Part shown: one piece after another, positions 1 to 10,443 of the stretch
Numbering within the stretch: the first letter of the stretch is position 1
Layout of the letters: the number at the start of each line of letters is the position of its first letter
DNA from: Melitaea cinxia
Taxonomy: Eukaryota > Arthropoda > Insecta > Lepidoptera > Nymphalidae
DNA length: 64,000 nucleotides
Direction: 5' to 3'
NCBI RefSeq assembly: GCF_905220565.1
Contig: NC_059415.1
Coordinates: 7,988,501-8,052,500 of the forward strand
Program-made: the position numbers and the translations under genes
Notes under the pieces: generated by a model
Database searches by the model: none
What the model was told of the DNA's origin: nothing
Seen by the model: the letters and a program-made list of their open reading frames with translations, nothing else

Positions 1-153
1 CAATACTTAATTCTTAAAATAAGACGAAAGTGTATTTTTATTATTAGTATTTTTATTTTATTCCGATTTGTATATATATATGTACGATTTTATTTTTGTG
101 TTACCCACACATTAGGAATTCTAAACATTTTTGAATATCATATCAAAAATTGA

Positions 154-226
154 CCGCTCCAGCGGGATTCGAACCCGCGTCTCCGACTGACCGTGTCGGC
201 GCTCTAGCCAATTAAGCTATGGAACG
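154..226 (-). tRNA. tRNA-like gene, anticodon GGU by position, atypical loop (copy 1)
   Basis: Read on the minus strand this 73-nt stretch folds as a complete cloverleaf. The acceptor stem is CGTTCCA with TGGAGCG (one G-T pair), the D stem GCTT/GAGC, the anticodon stem CCGAC/GTCGG, a 4-nt variable loop, and a T arm GCGGG-TTCGAAT-CCCGC. The A box (TAGCTTAATTGGCTA) and B box (GGGTTCGAATC) look intact. The seven-base anticodon loop is ACGGTCA, which places GGT at the anticodon (threonine), but positions 33 and 37 are both C, where U33 and a purine at 37 are nearly universal. It could be an unusual tRNA, a pseudogene, or the head of a SINE. I favour a tRNA-derived repeat or pseudogene, but the stems are too well kept to dismiss it. 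Confidence 0.6.
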
Positions 227-230
227 ATGT

Positions 231-264
231 ACCCGCTAGAGCGAAATTCTTGATATGATGATTT
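231..264. repeat. Inverted fragment of the tRNA 3' end and its flank
   Basis: The reverse complement of this stretch contains 'catcatatcaagaat' followed by 'cgctctagcggg'. It matches, with a few changes, the flank and tRNA 3' end at about 131-167 ('tatcatatcaaaaat' and 'cgctccagcggg'). The tRNA-like unit is therefore followed by an inverted partial copy of its own 3' end. Confidence 0.5.
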
Positions 265-464
265 TTATTTTCGGTTTAAGCGAACCGTGGCGCCGTCTAT
301 AGTGAGTTCTTTACAGAGACCCGTAACTATTCAAAGTTTCATATTACAATGAAAATCTTTGACAGGAGACGACACCATGCTATTTTTAATATGTACGATT
401 TTATTTTTGTGTTACCCACACATTAGGAATTCTAAACATTTTTGAATATCATATCAAAAATTGA

Positions 465-537
465 CCGCTCCAGCGGGATTCGAACCCGCGTCTCCGACTG
501 ACCGTGTCGGCGCTCTAGCCAATTAAGCTATGGAACG
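465..537 (-). tRNA. tRNA-like gene, anticodon GGU by position, atypical loop (copy 2)
   Basis: This is identical base for base to the copy at 154-226, with the same cloverleaf, the same ACGGTCA loop and the same identical flank on its downstream side. The other flank differs: here it runs straight into a long TA microsatellite. If it were a free tRNA gene, a run of T should follow its 3' end on the minus strand; the sequence there is TCAATTTTTGATATG, which holds a T5 run a few bases out, so Pol III termination is possible. Confidence 0.6.
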
Positions 538-545
538 ATGTATAT

Positions 546-547
<2 letters not shown>

Positions 548-612
<65 letters not shown>
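548..612. repeat. TA dinucleotide microsatellite
   Basis: About 65 bp of uninterrupted alternating AT directly after the second tRNA-like copy. The next 300 bases (613-940) hold a short direct repeat 'tgcctttatagct' at about 650 and 669 and nothing else that I recognise. Confidence 0.95.
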
Positions 613-614
<2 letters not shown>

Positions 615-940
615 ATTTGAATATTATATATATATTAGTTGCTACGACCTGCCTTTATAGCTGATGATGCCTTTATAGCTACGACTCGAGAGTCCAGTTG
701 GTACAGAGATAGTAAACTTGAATATTTACCAAAGAAAACGTGTTTCAAAATTGAGGCACATTCCGCAGCGTTGCTTTATAAAATGTGATTTTCATTTTCT
801 CCCATTTTGCTCTTTTATGACAAGTTTACTGCATATACCAGTACATTATAAACTATTTTAGAGGATCTAGTGTGTTTTACGATATTTTACTTTAAGGATA
901 TATTTTAGTTATTGAATAAAAATAAATTAAGTACTTAAAG

Positions 941-1049
941 CTTATTTATTTGTTTATTTATTCTTTATTGTACACAACAGAATCAAATAAGGAACTGTGT
1001 ACAAAGGCGGTCTTATCACTAGAAGAGCGATCTCTTCCAGACAACCTTA
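941..1049 (-). mobile_element. LINE 3' end, family K (5'-truncated)
   Basis: On the minus strand it reads 'ggttgtctggaagagatcgct', then 'ggccgcctttgtacac'-like sequence, then an AATAAA-rich tail. The same 3' end recurs at 21063-21195 and in part at 40102-40127. I infer a non-LTR retrotransposon 3' UTR from the AATAAATAAA tail and strong 5' truncation. Confidence 0.6.
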
Positions 1050-1783
1050 TAATATATATAGCTTCTACGTAACAAGATATAGAATAAATTTAAAAGTATA
1101 ATTTATAATATTTATAATAATACTATATTTTATAATATTTATAATAATACTAATAAAAAGTTAATAAGAAAATATTATGTGTTAATGTTTCATTATTTTT
1201 TATCTTTTTCCTGTTTCTTTCTTATTTTAAATAGTAATCTTTCAAACCGATTTAAAATGGTTATATAATGTTATTTTAAATCGATGTCAATTTTTTTTCT
1301 TTCATTCAATTTTTTATGATAATTGAATGGATTTGATGAAATAAATTTATGATTTTTTGTCAATTCTAAGAAACAAATAACTATCAATGTCATTTAAATT
1401 TCTTTTATTTCCTTTCACTGTCACCTAACCAACAATGATAACCAACACCTTTGCCGAGTGGATTTTAAAGACAACGTTAGCCAGAATATCTTTTCAAACT
1501 GAAATAAAGCTAAGCGATCACGTTTTAAAGCTACTGTAAAATTGAGCCGTCAATAATATAAACGTGGAGATAACGCAGCGTGCGACACGGTTACTATTCA
1601 GCGAGCGAGCGTATCAGCGTGTCGTTGGGGAAAATATCGAACATCTGTAAGAGTTATCGTTGCTGTTTTAATGCGGATAGCTGTTAATGGATGTGACTTA
1701 TAATCTAACGTAATAACTAGTAAAATTAAAATAATATTTTAAATCTTCATTTTACTTTAGTCAAATACGCAATTAAGCCATTT
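1050..1783. other. Stretch without recognised repeats; GC-richer core
   Basis: AT-rich except for about 1540-1660, which has GC-rich sequence (GCGTGCGACACGG, GCGAGCGAGCG) not seen elsewhere in the window. I see no coding frame. Confidence 0.4.
1557..1650 (+). promoter_or_regulatory. Weak candidate promoter or 5' exon
   Basis: TATAAAC at 1557 is followed 43 bp later by TTCAGCG, which resembles an insect initiator, then by a GC-rich segment like a 5' UTR. The TATA-to-initiator spacing is longer than usual (about 30 bp), so this is only a suggestion. Confidence 0.15.
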
Positions 1784-1796
1784 TGAACCGATATTT

Positions 1797-1952
1797 GTGG
1801 GACGTCCTCCGGCCCATTGGACCTACGATCTACGTAAGATTGCCGGTGCAGGCTGGATAAGGATTGCGGGAAACCGGGATATCTGGCGCGAACTTGGAGA
1901 GGCCTATGTCCAGCAGTGGACTGCAACAGGCTGAACTGACTGACTGACTGTC
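1797..1952 (+). mobile_element. RTE-type LINE 3' end, 5'-truncated, with target-site duplication
   Basis: The segment encodes the last part of an RTE reverse transcriptase tail (compare 43290-43440: 'DDLRKIAG', 'GEAYVQQW') and ends in a TGAC-repeat tail. It is flanked by TGAACCGATATTT at 1784-1796 and again at 1953-1965, a perfect 13-bp target-site duplication. This is a textbook 5'-truncated retrotransposition product; no intact ORF remains. Confidence 0.85.
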
Positions 1953-1965
1953 TGAACCGATATTT

Positions 1966-2844
1966 TACAAAGTATAATAGCTTGAGTCTTTATACTTTAG
2001 TTTTTGTTGCCGTCGATTTATAATGAAGATTATTACAGTGAGAATAAGCTGTAAGAAGCTTTGACGACAGCAAAACAAATTAAGTAACGTTGTCGATTTT
2101 CTAATCGCAATATCTAGATAGCTTTGTTGACTTAACCAAAAATTTAATATCAATAATATTGCAGAAAACGCTTGCTTGTGTTTAAAAAAAATACTGTGTA
2201 TAATATTCTTCATAAAATGGTTGTATTGTTGATACTTTACGGTTTTTTTTTTACATAATTTGGTACCTATACGAATGCAAATAGTGAGGTAATTAAGGAC
2301 TTTTACCGGTTATTGATTCAGATCTTCATCTAACATATAATGTTGTCCAACAGACAAAAGACTGAGTGTTTTTTTTTTCTCTTTTGCTACAAACTCTAAT
2401 GCTACCAATATCGTTACTATATTTTTAAGGGCACATCCAGGAAATATACCCAATGTTACCGGTTCAGCGAGCTGGATTTATAAGGTCTTGGTTCGAATAA
2501 ATTCCGACGTGTATGCGTGTTCCGATTGCCATGTTATATACTTATGTATGTTTTATTCGATTTAATACACCCGCAGGCTTTACGATCTACGAACTACCCC
2601 GAACATGTGTTAGTAGGGACGTCCAATATTTTTATTTCACGTGGTGTAAGATTGTTTGTAGATACTAGTTGATTGATATTTTTATGCTTTATTTATTACA
2701 TTTTATAAAGAGCTTTTTTTAAGGTTATGCGCTTTAATTTTATACTTATTACATTAATAAAATTATTAAATTATTAAATTTTACAATACTTTTATTTTAT
2801 TAATGTGAGTTATAAGTAAAATTAAAAAAAAAGTATTATTTGGC
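1966..2844. other. AT-rich stretch without recognised features
   Basis: Long A and T runs and no coding frame that I would defend. Positions 2400-2640 are slightly GC-richer, but I recognise nothing there. Confidence 0.5.
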
Positions 2845-2903
2845 AGTGATCTTCTGTAGGATTAACGAATTTCATCAGTCGAGCTGTTCCAGATTTTCAT
2901 AAA
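2845..2903 (-). repeat. Family C fragment
   Basis: 'gatcttctgta' and 'gtcgagctgttccag' match the middle of family C on the minus strand (compare 21815-21870). It is short and diverged. Confidence 0.45.
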
Positions 2904-2966
2904 GTAACTGATATTATAAATGTCAGTATATCAGTAACTGATGATTAACTAGACATCTAAAATCTC

Positions 2967-3131
2967 GAAGACCTGGCTCAAAAGTGTGCCAAGAGACACA
3001 GTCGAGAGGGGGCTCCTCCACCGATGAATCTCCAATATGTGTGTCCAAAGTGTGGACGAATGTGTCGTTCACGGATTGGCTTATTCAGCCACGAACGGCG
3101 CTGTCGCATAAATAACACAGACACTGATTAA
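2967..3131 (+). pseudogene. C-terminal zinc-finger fragment of a non-LTR retrotransposon
   Basis: An open frame of 54 codons ends at TAA (3129-3131). It contains CPKCGRMCRSRIGLFSHERR followed by C, a cysteine-histidine finger (C-x2-C ... H-x4-C) with the SRIGL motif. This motif is typical of the C-terminal end of LINE-encoded endonuclease/reverse-transcriptase polyproteins. Nothing upstream continues the polyprotein, so this is a 5'-truncated copy. It has no start codon of its own that makes sense. An AATAAA-like sequence follows at about 3168. The exact LINE clade is not decided here. Confidence 0.6.
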
Positions 3132-5559
3132 ATCATCTGTCAAGATGTTACAGGCCTTAATTTTAAATAAAGAATAAGATAATAACTTAAAAATAGAAAT
3201 GAACTCAAAGCTACAGACATAAATAATTAAAATTTAAACAGCATTAAGCGAAACGGACGGGGCGGTCAGAAAAACTTACATATGCGTACGTGAATAGTTT
3301 CGTCAGAGCATACGGACGCCTCATGAATATTCCATACATACATACATACAAGTCCGGCGTGATTTATAGCGGGCCTTCCGTCTTACGTAGATTTATGCGC
3401 CGTATGAATTAGATTTGCGATGTAACCGAATCCGAAATCTTAATGGGGGAATTGGGACATGCGAGCTTAGTGATTTATTAGGTTGTCCCTTGTTCTGTTC
3501 AGGTGAGTTTTATAATTACAATGATTCGGATTTTAAAAGTTATATTTAGTTAACAAGTGTAAGGCTCACCTGATGGTAAGTAGGTTCGATACTCACCTCG
3601 AGTCTGGCTGTAATATCTTTTATAATATCTTTTATATCTTAAAACTAAATTCAAATTACGGTAAAAGTTCATCAGTTATAAAACGTAATAAACAGGCAAT
3701 TAATCCTAGTAAAAATAACAGAGGCCACAATCCTTCAAACTGTGATTAGTTTACGATCTCAGCCTCGAGGAGTTCTCGAACTTCAGACTTAATTAAATAA
3801 ACTGATTTGTCTCGAAGGGAACCGTTTATTTTATTCGCAAACTCGCTAACCCTTACTATGAAATCTCGAGTATATAAGACGTTTACATATTTGATTTGAT
3901 TATATTGTACTCTAGACATGTTGTTGGTTTAACATAACGCAGGTGTGATGCGGCGTCTAGGCTTTTTAAATGTTTGATTTTTAAATAAGGCGCTGGCAAC
4001 TAAGAGGACTTGGATGTTTCTTATTTAAACACAATATATGTTTTTGTAAATAATTTTTAAGTCTACAACAATTAAATGAATAAGTGATCAATTAGAGATC
4101 GATAACGAAATAATTAATTTCAAATAATAATGTTGCTGTCTTCCCTTTTATCTCAAAAAATCTATAGCTTGCATATGTCCGCAGGATAAGGCCTTCAATT
4201 CGTACTTGTACAAGCGGAGCAATAAATATAAAAGACAACACTCTTGCCCAAAATATTGTTACAAATAATAAAAAAAAAATCTATTTCACGTAACATTTAT
4301 TACTATTACAGTGTGTTAATTTAATACATTAATGTAAAATCATTAAAAATATATAAAGCTTATTCGAAGTGGTCTCCATTAGCTGCAAAATAGATTGGCG
4401 CGAAAATAAGAAAACAATGAAAAATCATATTAAAATGAAGATTCCAAATTCAAATGTAATATTTTGTTTATTTTTAATTGTAACAGTATTTATGGCCAAA
4501 CTATGTAAATATATATAGTATTACAGAAAAAAAATACTAAGTTTAAAATATTGTAAATGAAAGCAATCAGTAATACAGTAACTAAATTTATTTGAAAATT
4601 GTAAGTCCTTTGTTTCATAATGCCCTTCTACAAGTCTCGTTCCGGACAAATTGACTTTAGCTAAATTATTCAATATTATTTATTTAACTGTTCAACGCGT
4701 AAACTTCTTAAATTAATTTACTTGTGTTAATTGCGTGTCGTTGTTGAATTCATTTAATTTTTAGGTGTTAATTGATTTAAGCTAAATGAGATTATAAGGG
4801 CTGGTAGAACGTTTTAGCGAATTATTTAGTCATATTTCATACATTGTGAACACCTCACACAGTATTAGTTAAAACGCACGACGTCGCAATTATTCGTGAT
4901 GTATCGCATCGCGCTTCTCTAGAATATAATTATGTTATTTTTTGAGCGTTACAATATACGTTTAATACGTTTAGTTTACAAATATTTGTCTAATTAAATT
5001 TGAATTACAAACGTTTATCATTTAAAATATGCTTTGAATATAGATTGAGATGGTTCACAAAATATAGAGTTGCTTCAAATTTTCAACAGTCTAGAAAGAT
5101 AACTTTGAAGTATACCACAGCTATCAGCTTATAACAATAATGTTACATATACAATGTACATATACATGTACAATGTTGTTATACAGCGATATCAATAAAG
5201 TAGCCAAACAGTAATAAAAAAATATATTAATAGTGATAAAAAATATGTGCACGATCTCAAAACAAACAGATTTCAATTCAAACGTTTTTTAATTACGAAA
5301 AGTGTAACAATATTTTTATTGTAAAATAAATGTTCCTAAGCGGTATACGGAGGTAAATACGAAATCAGCGGTAGCGAATGTTTTTAATAACGCCGGCGAG
5401 CGCGACGCGGGCACAGTTTTCCGCTAGAGAGCGCTCTTTAAGTAGCGGGGCAAATAAACTCGTGATGCTGACGACGGCTTTCTAGGGGTCCGCGGGCAAT
5501 TTCAATATAAATATTATATGTACATATATTATACAACCGTATTAATTCCAGCAACGCTA
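3132..5559. other. Long stretch with little recognised; GC-rich island near 5345-5510
   Basis: A short family-C end ('ggctcacctgatggtaag') lies at 3561-3583 on the minus strand, and CATA repeats lie at about 3332-3349. Positions 5345-5510 are GC-rich (CGCCGGCGAGCGCGACGCGGG) and not repeated in the window; they could be a conserved noncoding element or a promoter. I see no coding frame. Confidence 0.4.
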
Positions 5560-5958
5560 AGGTGGCAAGCAAGTCTAAGGCCTACCTTGTGGTAAGAGGT
5601 TACTGTAGTCTGTAGACATTTGTAACACCAGAAGCATTGAAAGCGCGTTGCCAACCCTACCCCCTTAACTAAGCGTAACTGAGGTGGGGCACATCAGGAA
5701 TTTCCTGCTCAAAATATGGAGCAGCCTGACTGGGGTAGTACCCGACCTTACAGAAGATCACAGCAAAATAATACTGTTTTCAAGCAGTATTGTGTTCCTG
5801 TTGGTGAGTAAGGTGACCAGAGCTCCTGGCGGGGTTGGGGATTGGGTCGGCAACGCGCTTGCGATGCTTCTGGTGTTGCAGGTGTCTATAAGCTACGGTA
5901 ATCGCTTACCATCAGGTGAGCCGTACGCTTGTTTGCCGATCTGGTGACATAAAAAAAA
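5560..5958 (+). mobile_element. Family C retroposon, longest copy
   Basis: This is the most complete copy of a family also at 9268, 21655, 33615 and 36765. It contains 'ggagcagcctgactgggg', 'ccttacagaagatcacagc' and 'aagctacggtaatcgcttac', and ends in a run of A. The 87-codon frame at 5684-5947 lies wholly in the repeat and is not kept open in other copies, so I do not call a gene. The poly-A end suggests LINE-mediated spread; no tRNA head is visible. Confidence 0.65.
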
Positions 5959-7314
5959 GTAAAAAAAAAGTTCCTGACATATGACAGAACTAGTATTTCC
6001 TGTAACTGTGTCGATGAAGTTTGCCTTTAACAAAATTGCCATCTACTTACAAGAAAAACAACTTCAATCCCTCAAGTCTTGTGCTATCTTCGCGGCTAAT
6101 TTCAGTAGGCTCGATAAGAGCGGGAATGCTGATAGTGGGTAGAGCTATTTTAATGGTTTCTTTTATAGAATCATGGCGGGAAACCTCCCTGAAATCGTCG
6201 ACGCTGTATAGTCCGAAAGAATCAACCTCGTTTCAACACTGACACCTTTGTAAGTACAAGGCTGCTCCGAACAGGAGACTGACAGTAATCTGAAAATTTT
6301 CATTATCAAAAAGTGTCCTAGGGATTTTGGATGGCACTGCGTGTGACACGAGATTGACTTTTTATTTGGTAGAGCTAAAAGTCTGGCATGGCTTTGTTAC
6401 TTGTAAAATTTTACACAAATTTTTTGTGAGTATTAAGAAGTAACAGCAGATCTTAAAGTGTTAGTTTTGTAACTCTTTTGTTATCAATATACGACGTAAA
6501 CGACTACCAAGTCGTGATTACTTTAATTTCCAGTTTTATCTTGCATCTATAACAACAATAATTTGAATGAAAAATGTCGAATAATACATGCTTGATATCT
6601 ACAGAAAAAAGAAAGCCGGAAGAGTGACCCTTAAATCTTTTGATGCCACCGTCACTAATTAGTAAGTTGCTTAGGTCGAGAATCTTCATTTAAAATAAAT
6701 TTATATGAATTTCTAATGAACCGTTTAATGTGGCATAAATTTTATTCGTCAGGGCAGGAGTTGGTATGGTTTTAAGCCATACACATTTAAAAAAAAATAT
6801 TAAATGTTCGGAACCCTCATTGGTATCGTTCCGCCCTTGTCCTAGTCTTCCGCTAGATAGCTCAGTGAATTTAGCGTGTTTCCCAGTCGACTGCTAATGC
6901 GAGCTAACATATTTTGTTACGCTACCATCTGCTTGCAGTTTTCGCTGTTCGTATTTTAAAAAGCCTACAACCATTACTTTTTTTTCAGAAACTTAATTGA
7001 TATTTGACAAAATTATTTTTCAGACTTTATTATATAAATTTGTTAATATTTTAATAAGGTCTTTTGTATACGTAATGTTAATATATTTATTGAAGCTATA
7101 CATCAAATTGTATATTATTTTGGAGATGTTAGTCACAATTCTATTGCGCTGATAAAATATGTGTAAGTACCATACTTGCAATTTTTATGCTATCACATAG
7201 GAAAAATTTCTTTTCCTAACAAAAAATAGCCTCGAATCATTCCAGGCTAACTTCTCTATACCAAATTTCATAAAAAATTCACACTTATTATTATTTTAGT
7301 ATATTCATTTACAT
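5959..7314. other. Stretch without recognised genes or repeats
   Basis: Mixed AT-rich sequence. The short frames at 6021-6242 and 6504-6689 show no domain and no codon signal that I can see. Confidence 0.5.
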
Positions 7315-7535
7315 CGCTTAAGCCTGTAATATCCCACAGCTAGGCCTCTTTCCCCATGTAGGAGAAGGATCAGAGCTTAATCCACCACGCTGTTCCACTT
7401 CACGTTGGCGGATACATTTCCAACTATGACTAAAAATTCGTTATCAGGTGTACATGATAATAAGCGGAACCGATGGCTTAACGTGCTCTCCGAGGCACGG
7501 TGGGGAGCCCCACAAGGACTGCACAATCACCTGCT
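7315..7535 (-). mobile_element. SINE family A, 5'-truncated
   Basis: It begins with the family's 3' terminus in minus orientation ('cctgtaatatcccac') and runs through 'ccccatgtaggagaagga', 'ttaatccaccacgctg' and 'ctctccgaggcacgg'. The tRNA-like head is missing. Confidence 0.8.
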
Positions 7536-7795
7536 TTAAGCGAAATTACATCAGCTAAATGTCACTACTAAATACATACATTAGCTACAGTTATAATTGT
7601 ACAAATCGGGGATAGTCAAATAGTACAGTTCAACTAGATTTAACCGGATCTAGCCGGATTTAACCGGATTACTACTGCTCTTGATTGACCCGCGCGTGAC
7701 TCCGTTGAGGTTTACCAACTGAACTAGTTGTTTCATAAAAGTTTTTGACTTGGTAAATTCATTATTCAAACTGTTTTTATTTTTTACTATTAATA

Positions 7796-9042
7796 CCTAT
7801 GAAATACCAATGAAATTGCCGTTTTTGATGGAATAAGTTAACGCACTTTTTTTTAATATTTTTTTATTTTATTATTTAAATTAATTACCCATGGAATCAA
7901 TGCATTTTTGCCAAAGTAGTGGTAACTTACCAAAAAAACAACTCAACACACTCAAAACAAACTCTTCAAAGGCATTTTGTACTGCCTCTCGGGTATTTAA
8001 TTTTTTTCCCGCCAAAAAGTTATCCAAATTCTGGAAAAAGTGGAAGTCTGTAGGAGCAAGATCTAGTGAATACGGTGGATGACGGAGAACTTCCAAACCC
8101 AGCTCTTGTAACTTGGAGACCGTCTCCTGTGCAGTATGAGATCGCGCGTTGTCGTGCAGCAGCGAAGCCGAGCGATTAACCAAAGCTGGTTGGAGACGTG
8201 CGAGCTTCCCCATTATTGTGTTTAGTTCTTCACAGTACATATCTGCAGTAATGTTCATGCCGTTTGGTAAGAAATTGTGATGAATTACACCGGTGCTAGA
8301 CCACCAAACAGTTACCATCACTTTCTTAGGAGTCATTTTTCGTTCAGGGTATTGTTTAGGTACTGAACCAGGATCTAACCAACTAGCTGAGTACTTGCAA
8401 TTGTCGAATAGAATCCATTTTTTGCCACAAGTAACAATGCGATTCTGTCGAGTGCGAGTCTGTTGAGCAGTGCAAGGCACGCCTCGACGCGTATTTCGCG
8501 CTGGCGTTCATTCAATTCGTGAGGCACCCATTTGTCGAGTTTCCTTATCTTGCCAATTTGACGCAAATGGACCAATATTGTTCTAGTGCTAACTTCGAAA
8601 GCTGCTGCTAATTCAGCTGTAGTTTGAGAATCATCAGCCCCTACAATCACCTTTAATTCGTCATTGTCAACCAACATTTTCGGCCGACCACGTGGTTCAT
8701 TTCTTAGGTCAAAATTTCCGGAACGAAAGCGAGCAAACAAATAACGGATGGTACGATCGTTAGTAGTGTTCGCACCGTAAACGTCGTTGATGTTGCGTGC
8801 TGTTTCTGCCGCTTTGCTACGACGACGGAACTCATACTCCATAATCACTCGAATTATTAACATAACCATGATGACGGAAAACGTACAAATGCGATGTAAA
8901 CAGAACGCTGACCATTAAACAAATGACTAATTATAAAAAAGAATTCTATATTTTTAAAATAACAATAATTTGAAATTCGAGTTCTTAGCGATTTTTTTTT
9001 AGTTTTTAAATAGCCAGTACGACGAAACGGCAATTTCATAGG
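7796..9042 (-). mobile_element. Full-length, inactive mariner transposon
   Basis: This 1,247-bp element is bounded by TA at 7794-7795 and 9043-9044. Inverted termini read CCTATGAAAT...TTGCCGTTT at one end and the same reversed at the other. The left terminus carries an 11-bp duplication ('accaatgaaat') inside the repeat. It contains one broken transposase gene. Size, TA target, terminal repeats and transposase motifs all agree with the Tc1/mariner superfamily. Confidence 0.93.
7881..8869 (-). pseudogene. Mariner transposase, frameshifted and lacking first catalytic Asp
   Basis: Two overlapping frames together cover a mariner transposase of normal length (about 330-345 residues), a cut-and-paste enzyme that recognises the inverted termini. 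The N-terminal part (8869 down to about 8440) has two helix-turn-helix-like regions (SKAAETARNINDVYG; QTTAELAAAFEVSTRTI) and the linker motif WVPHEL. The C-terminal part (about 8440 to 7881) has HDNARSHTA and LAPTDFHFF, with 34 residues between the second and third catalytic aspartates (DD34D, as in mariner). The first catalytic motif, normally TCDEKW, reads TCGKKW, so Asp is replaced by Gly. The two frames are separated by a frameshift at about 8437-8445. The protein therefore cannot be active. Related mariners are common in insects; this is an old copy. Confidence 0.93.
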
Positions 9043-9267
9043 TAAAGACCTAATATATTTTATTTATGTTAGTATGACATACAAACTTTATTTTATTTTC
9101 CTCATTTCTGGAACATGCGACACTGCACCTCCTTCAAATATATGTCGGGAATGCCGTCGCAGAGTGAAAATTTTATAAAGCCCGATTTCGCTTCAGGAAA
9201 GATACATCATTAAAAAAATAACTATAAATATTAAAATGAGCACCGTTAAAATAATTTCATCAAAGTA

Positions 9268-9527
9268 GGACACAACAGGAAATGCCTTAGAGGAGCAGCT
9301 CAACCGGGAAGTACCCTTAACCTTACAGAATTTTTTTAAATAATACTGCTCAAGTAGTGTTGTGGTTCTGTGGTGAGTAAGGTGGCCAGAGCTCCTGGAC
9401 AGGGTTGAGGGTGGAGTCAGCAACGCGTTTGCGATGCTTCTGGTAGTCCAAATGTCTATTAGCTACGGTATCTGCATACCATTAGATGGGTAGTACGCTT
9501 GTTTGTCATCTTCGTAAAATACAAAAA
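9268..9527 (+). mobile_element. Family C retroposon, diverged
   Basis: It matches the last 260 bp of the 5560-5958 copy ('ggtgagtaaggtg', 'cagagctcctgg', 'gcgatgcttctggt', 'tagctacggta') with many changes. It ends in A-rich sequence. Confidence 0.65.
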
Positions 9528-9815
9528 AAGGAAAAAAATAGCCGGGACTCATTTAAATTTTAAAGGAATATTTGGGAAAATTTGATTGGTTGAAGAATAG
9601 ATCGCACAAGAGGATAAAAAAAGTATGTATTTAAGCTCCGACATTACTGGAGTTTACTAAAAATTAAAACGCATTAATTGTATCAAATTACAATTGATTA
9701 AAATAATAAACTATAAAATTAAAACATAAATTGAGGCTTGCTATTCATATCGGTGTAGTAAATGCTGGTATTTTATTATACCTGTATCTTGATACAGCTA
9801 ACTTGTGTTTGCTTT

Positions 9816-10046
9816 AAAAAAAACCGACTTCGATGACATCGACAATACAATGTAAGTAGACGAAGAAATGGTCACGTATTTAACGCATTATTAGATACTT
9901 TAACTCAAAAAGTTCTTGTCAGATCTAGATTAAATATTAATGGGAAAATTGTCAAAATCGATCCACGCAGTCAAAAATTCTCAGGTGACATACATAAAAA
10001 AATACAATCGATTTGAGAACCTCCTCCTTTTTTGTAAGTCGGTTAA
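9816..10046 (-). repeat. Family D repeat
   Basis: It starts 'aaaaccgacttcgatgacat' and ends 'cctccttttttgtaagtcgg'. Family D copies are bounded by short inverted ends (AACCGACTT...AAGTCGGTT) and recur more than fifteen times in the window. Confidence 0.75.
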
Positions 10047-10323
10047 AATAATGTATTAATCTTAAAATTAAGCGTTACGTTGTTTGTCCGCGATAGACTC
10101 CTATTAACTATTTAACCGATTTTAATCAAATTTGCACACCGTGCGCTGTTTGATCCAACTTGAAAGATAGGCTATGTATTATTTTGATATATGTAATTAC
10201 TATATAGAAGAAAAAAAATGCGTTACGAAATCCCTCAGCTAGTTTATCAAAGGAATTTGAGTTACGCACGTAGAGATAACACAGTTTATCAAGTTTGGGT
10301 TCGATATTTAAGATAATTCCGTT

Positions 10324-10443
10324 GCCAACGTCCATACCACGTTGAATACACCGGTTCTCGTCCGATCACCGAAGTTAAGCAACGTCGGGCGCGGTCAGTA
10401 CTTGGATGGGTGACCGCCTGGGAACACCGCGTGACGTTGGCTT
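10324..10443 (+). rRNA. 5S ribosomal RNA gene
   Basis: A full-length 5S rRNA sequence runs from GCCAACGTCCATACCACG to GCGTGACGTTGGC. Its two ends pair to form helix I (GCCAACG/CGTTGGC). Internal Pol III control elements are present: the A box region AAGTTAAGCAACGTCG (about +50) and the C box GGATGGGTGACCGCCTGG (about +80). There is no deletion or obvious damage, and a T5 run follows at once. TATTTA lies about 17-20 bp upstream, in the region where insect 5S genes use a TATA-like element. The product would join the large ribosomal subunit. It stands alone, without a tandem array, so it is a dispersed copy. It may be active, but that cannot be told from sequence. Confidence 0.95.

Larger units (their letters stand above)
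78..542. repeat. Tandem duplication with 311-bp period carrying two tRNA-like genes
   Basis: Positions 78-231 and 389-542 are the same 154 bp with no difference that I can see. Each unit holds about 70 bp of AT-rich flank followed by a tRNA-like gene on the minus strand. The 157 bp between them (232-388) occur once. Complete identity suggests a recent duplication or ongoing conversion. Confidence 0.85.

Noticed and set aside
5684..5947. 87-codon open frame with hydrophobic stretch
   Set aside because: It lies entirely in the family-C repeat, and other copies do not keep the frame.
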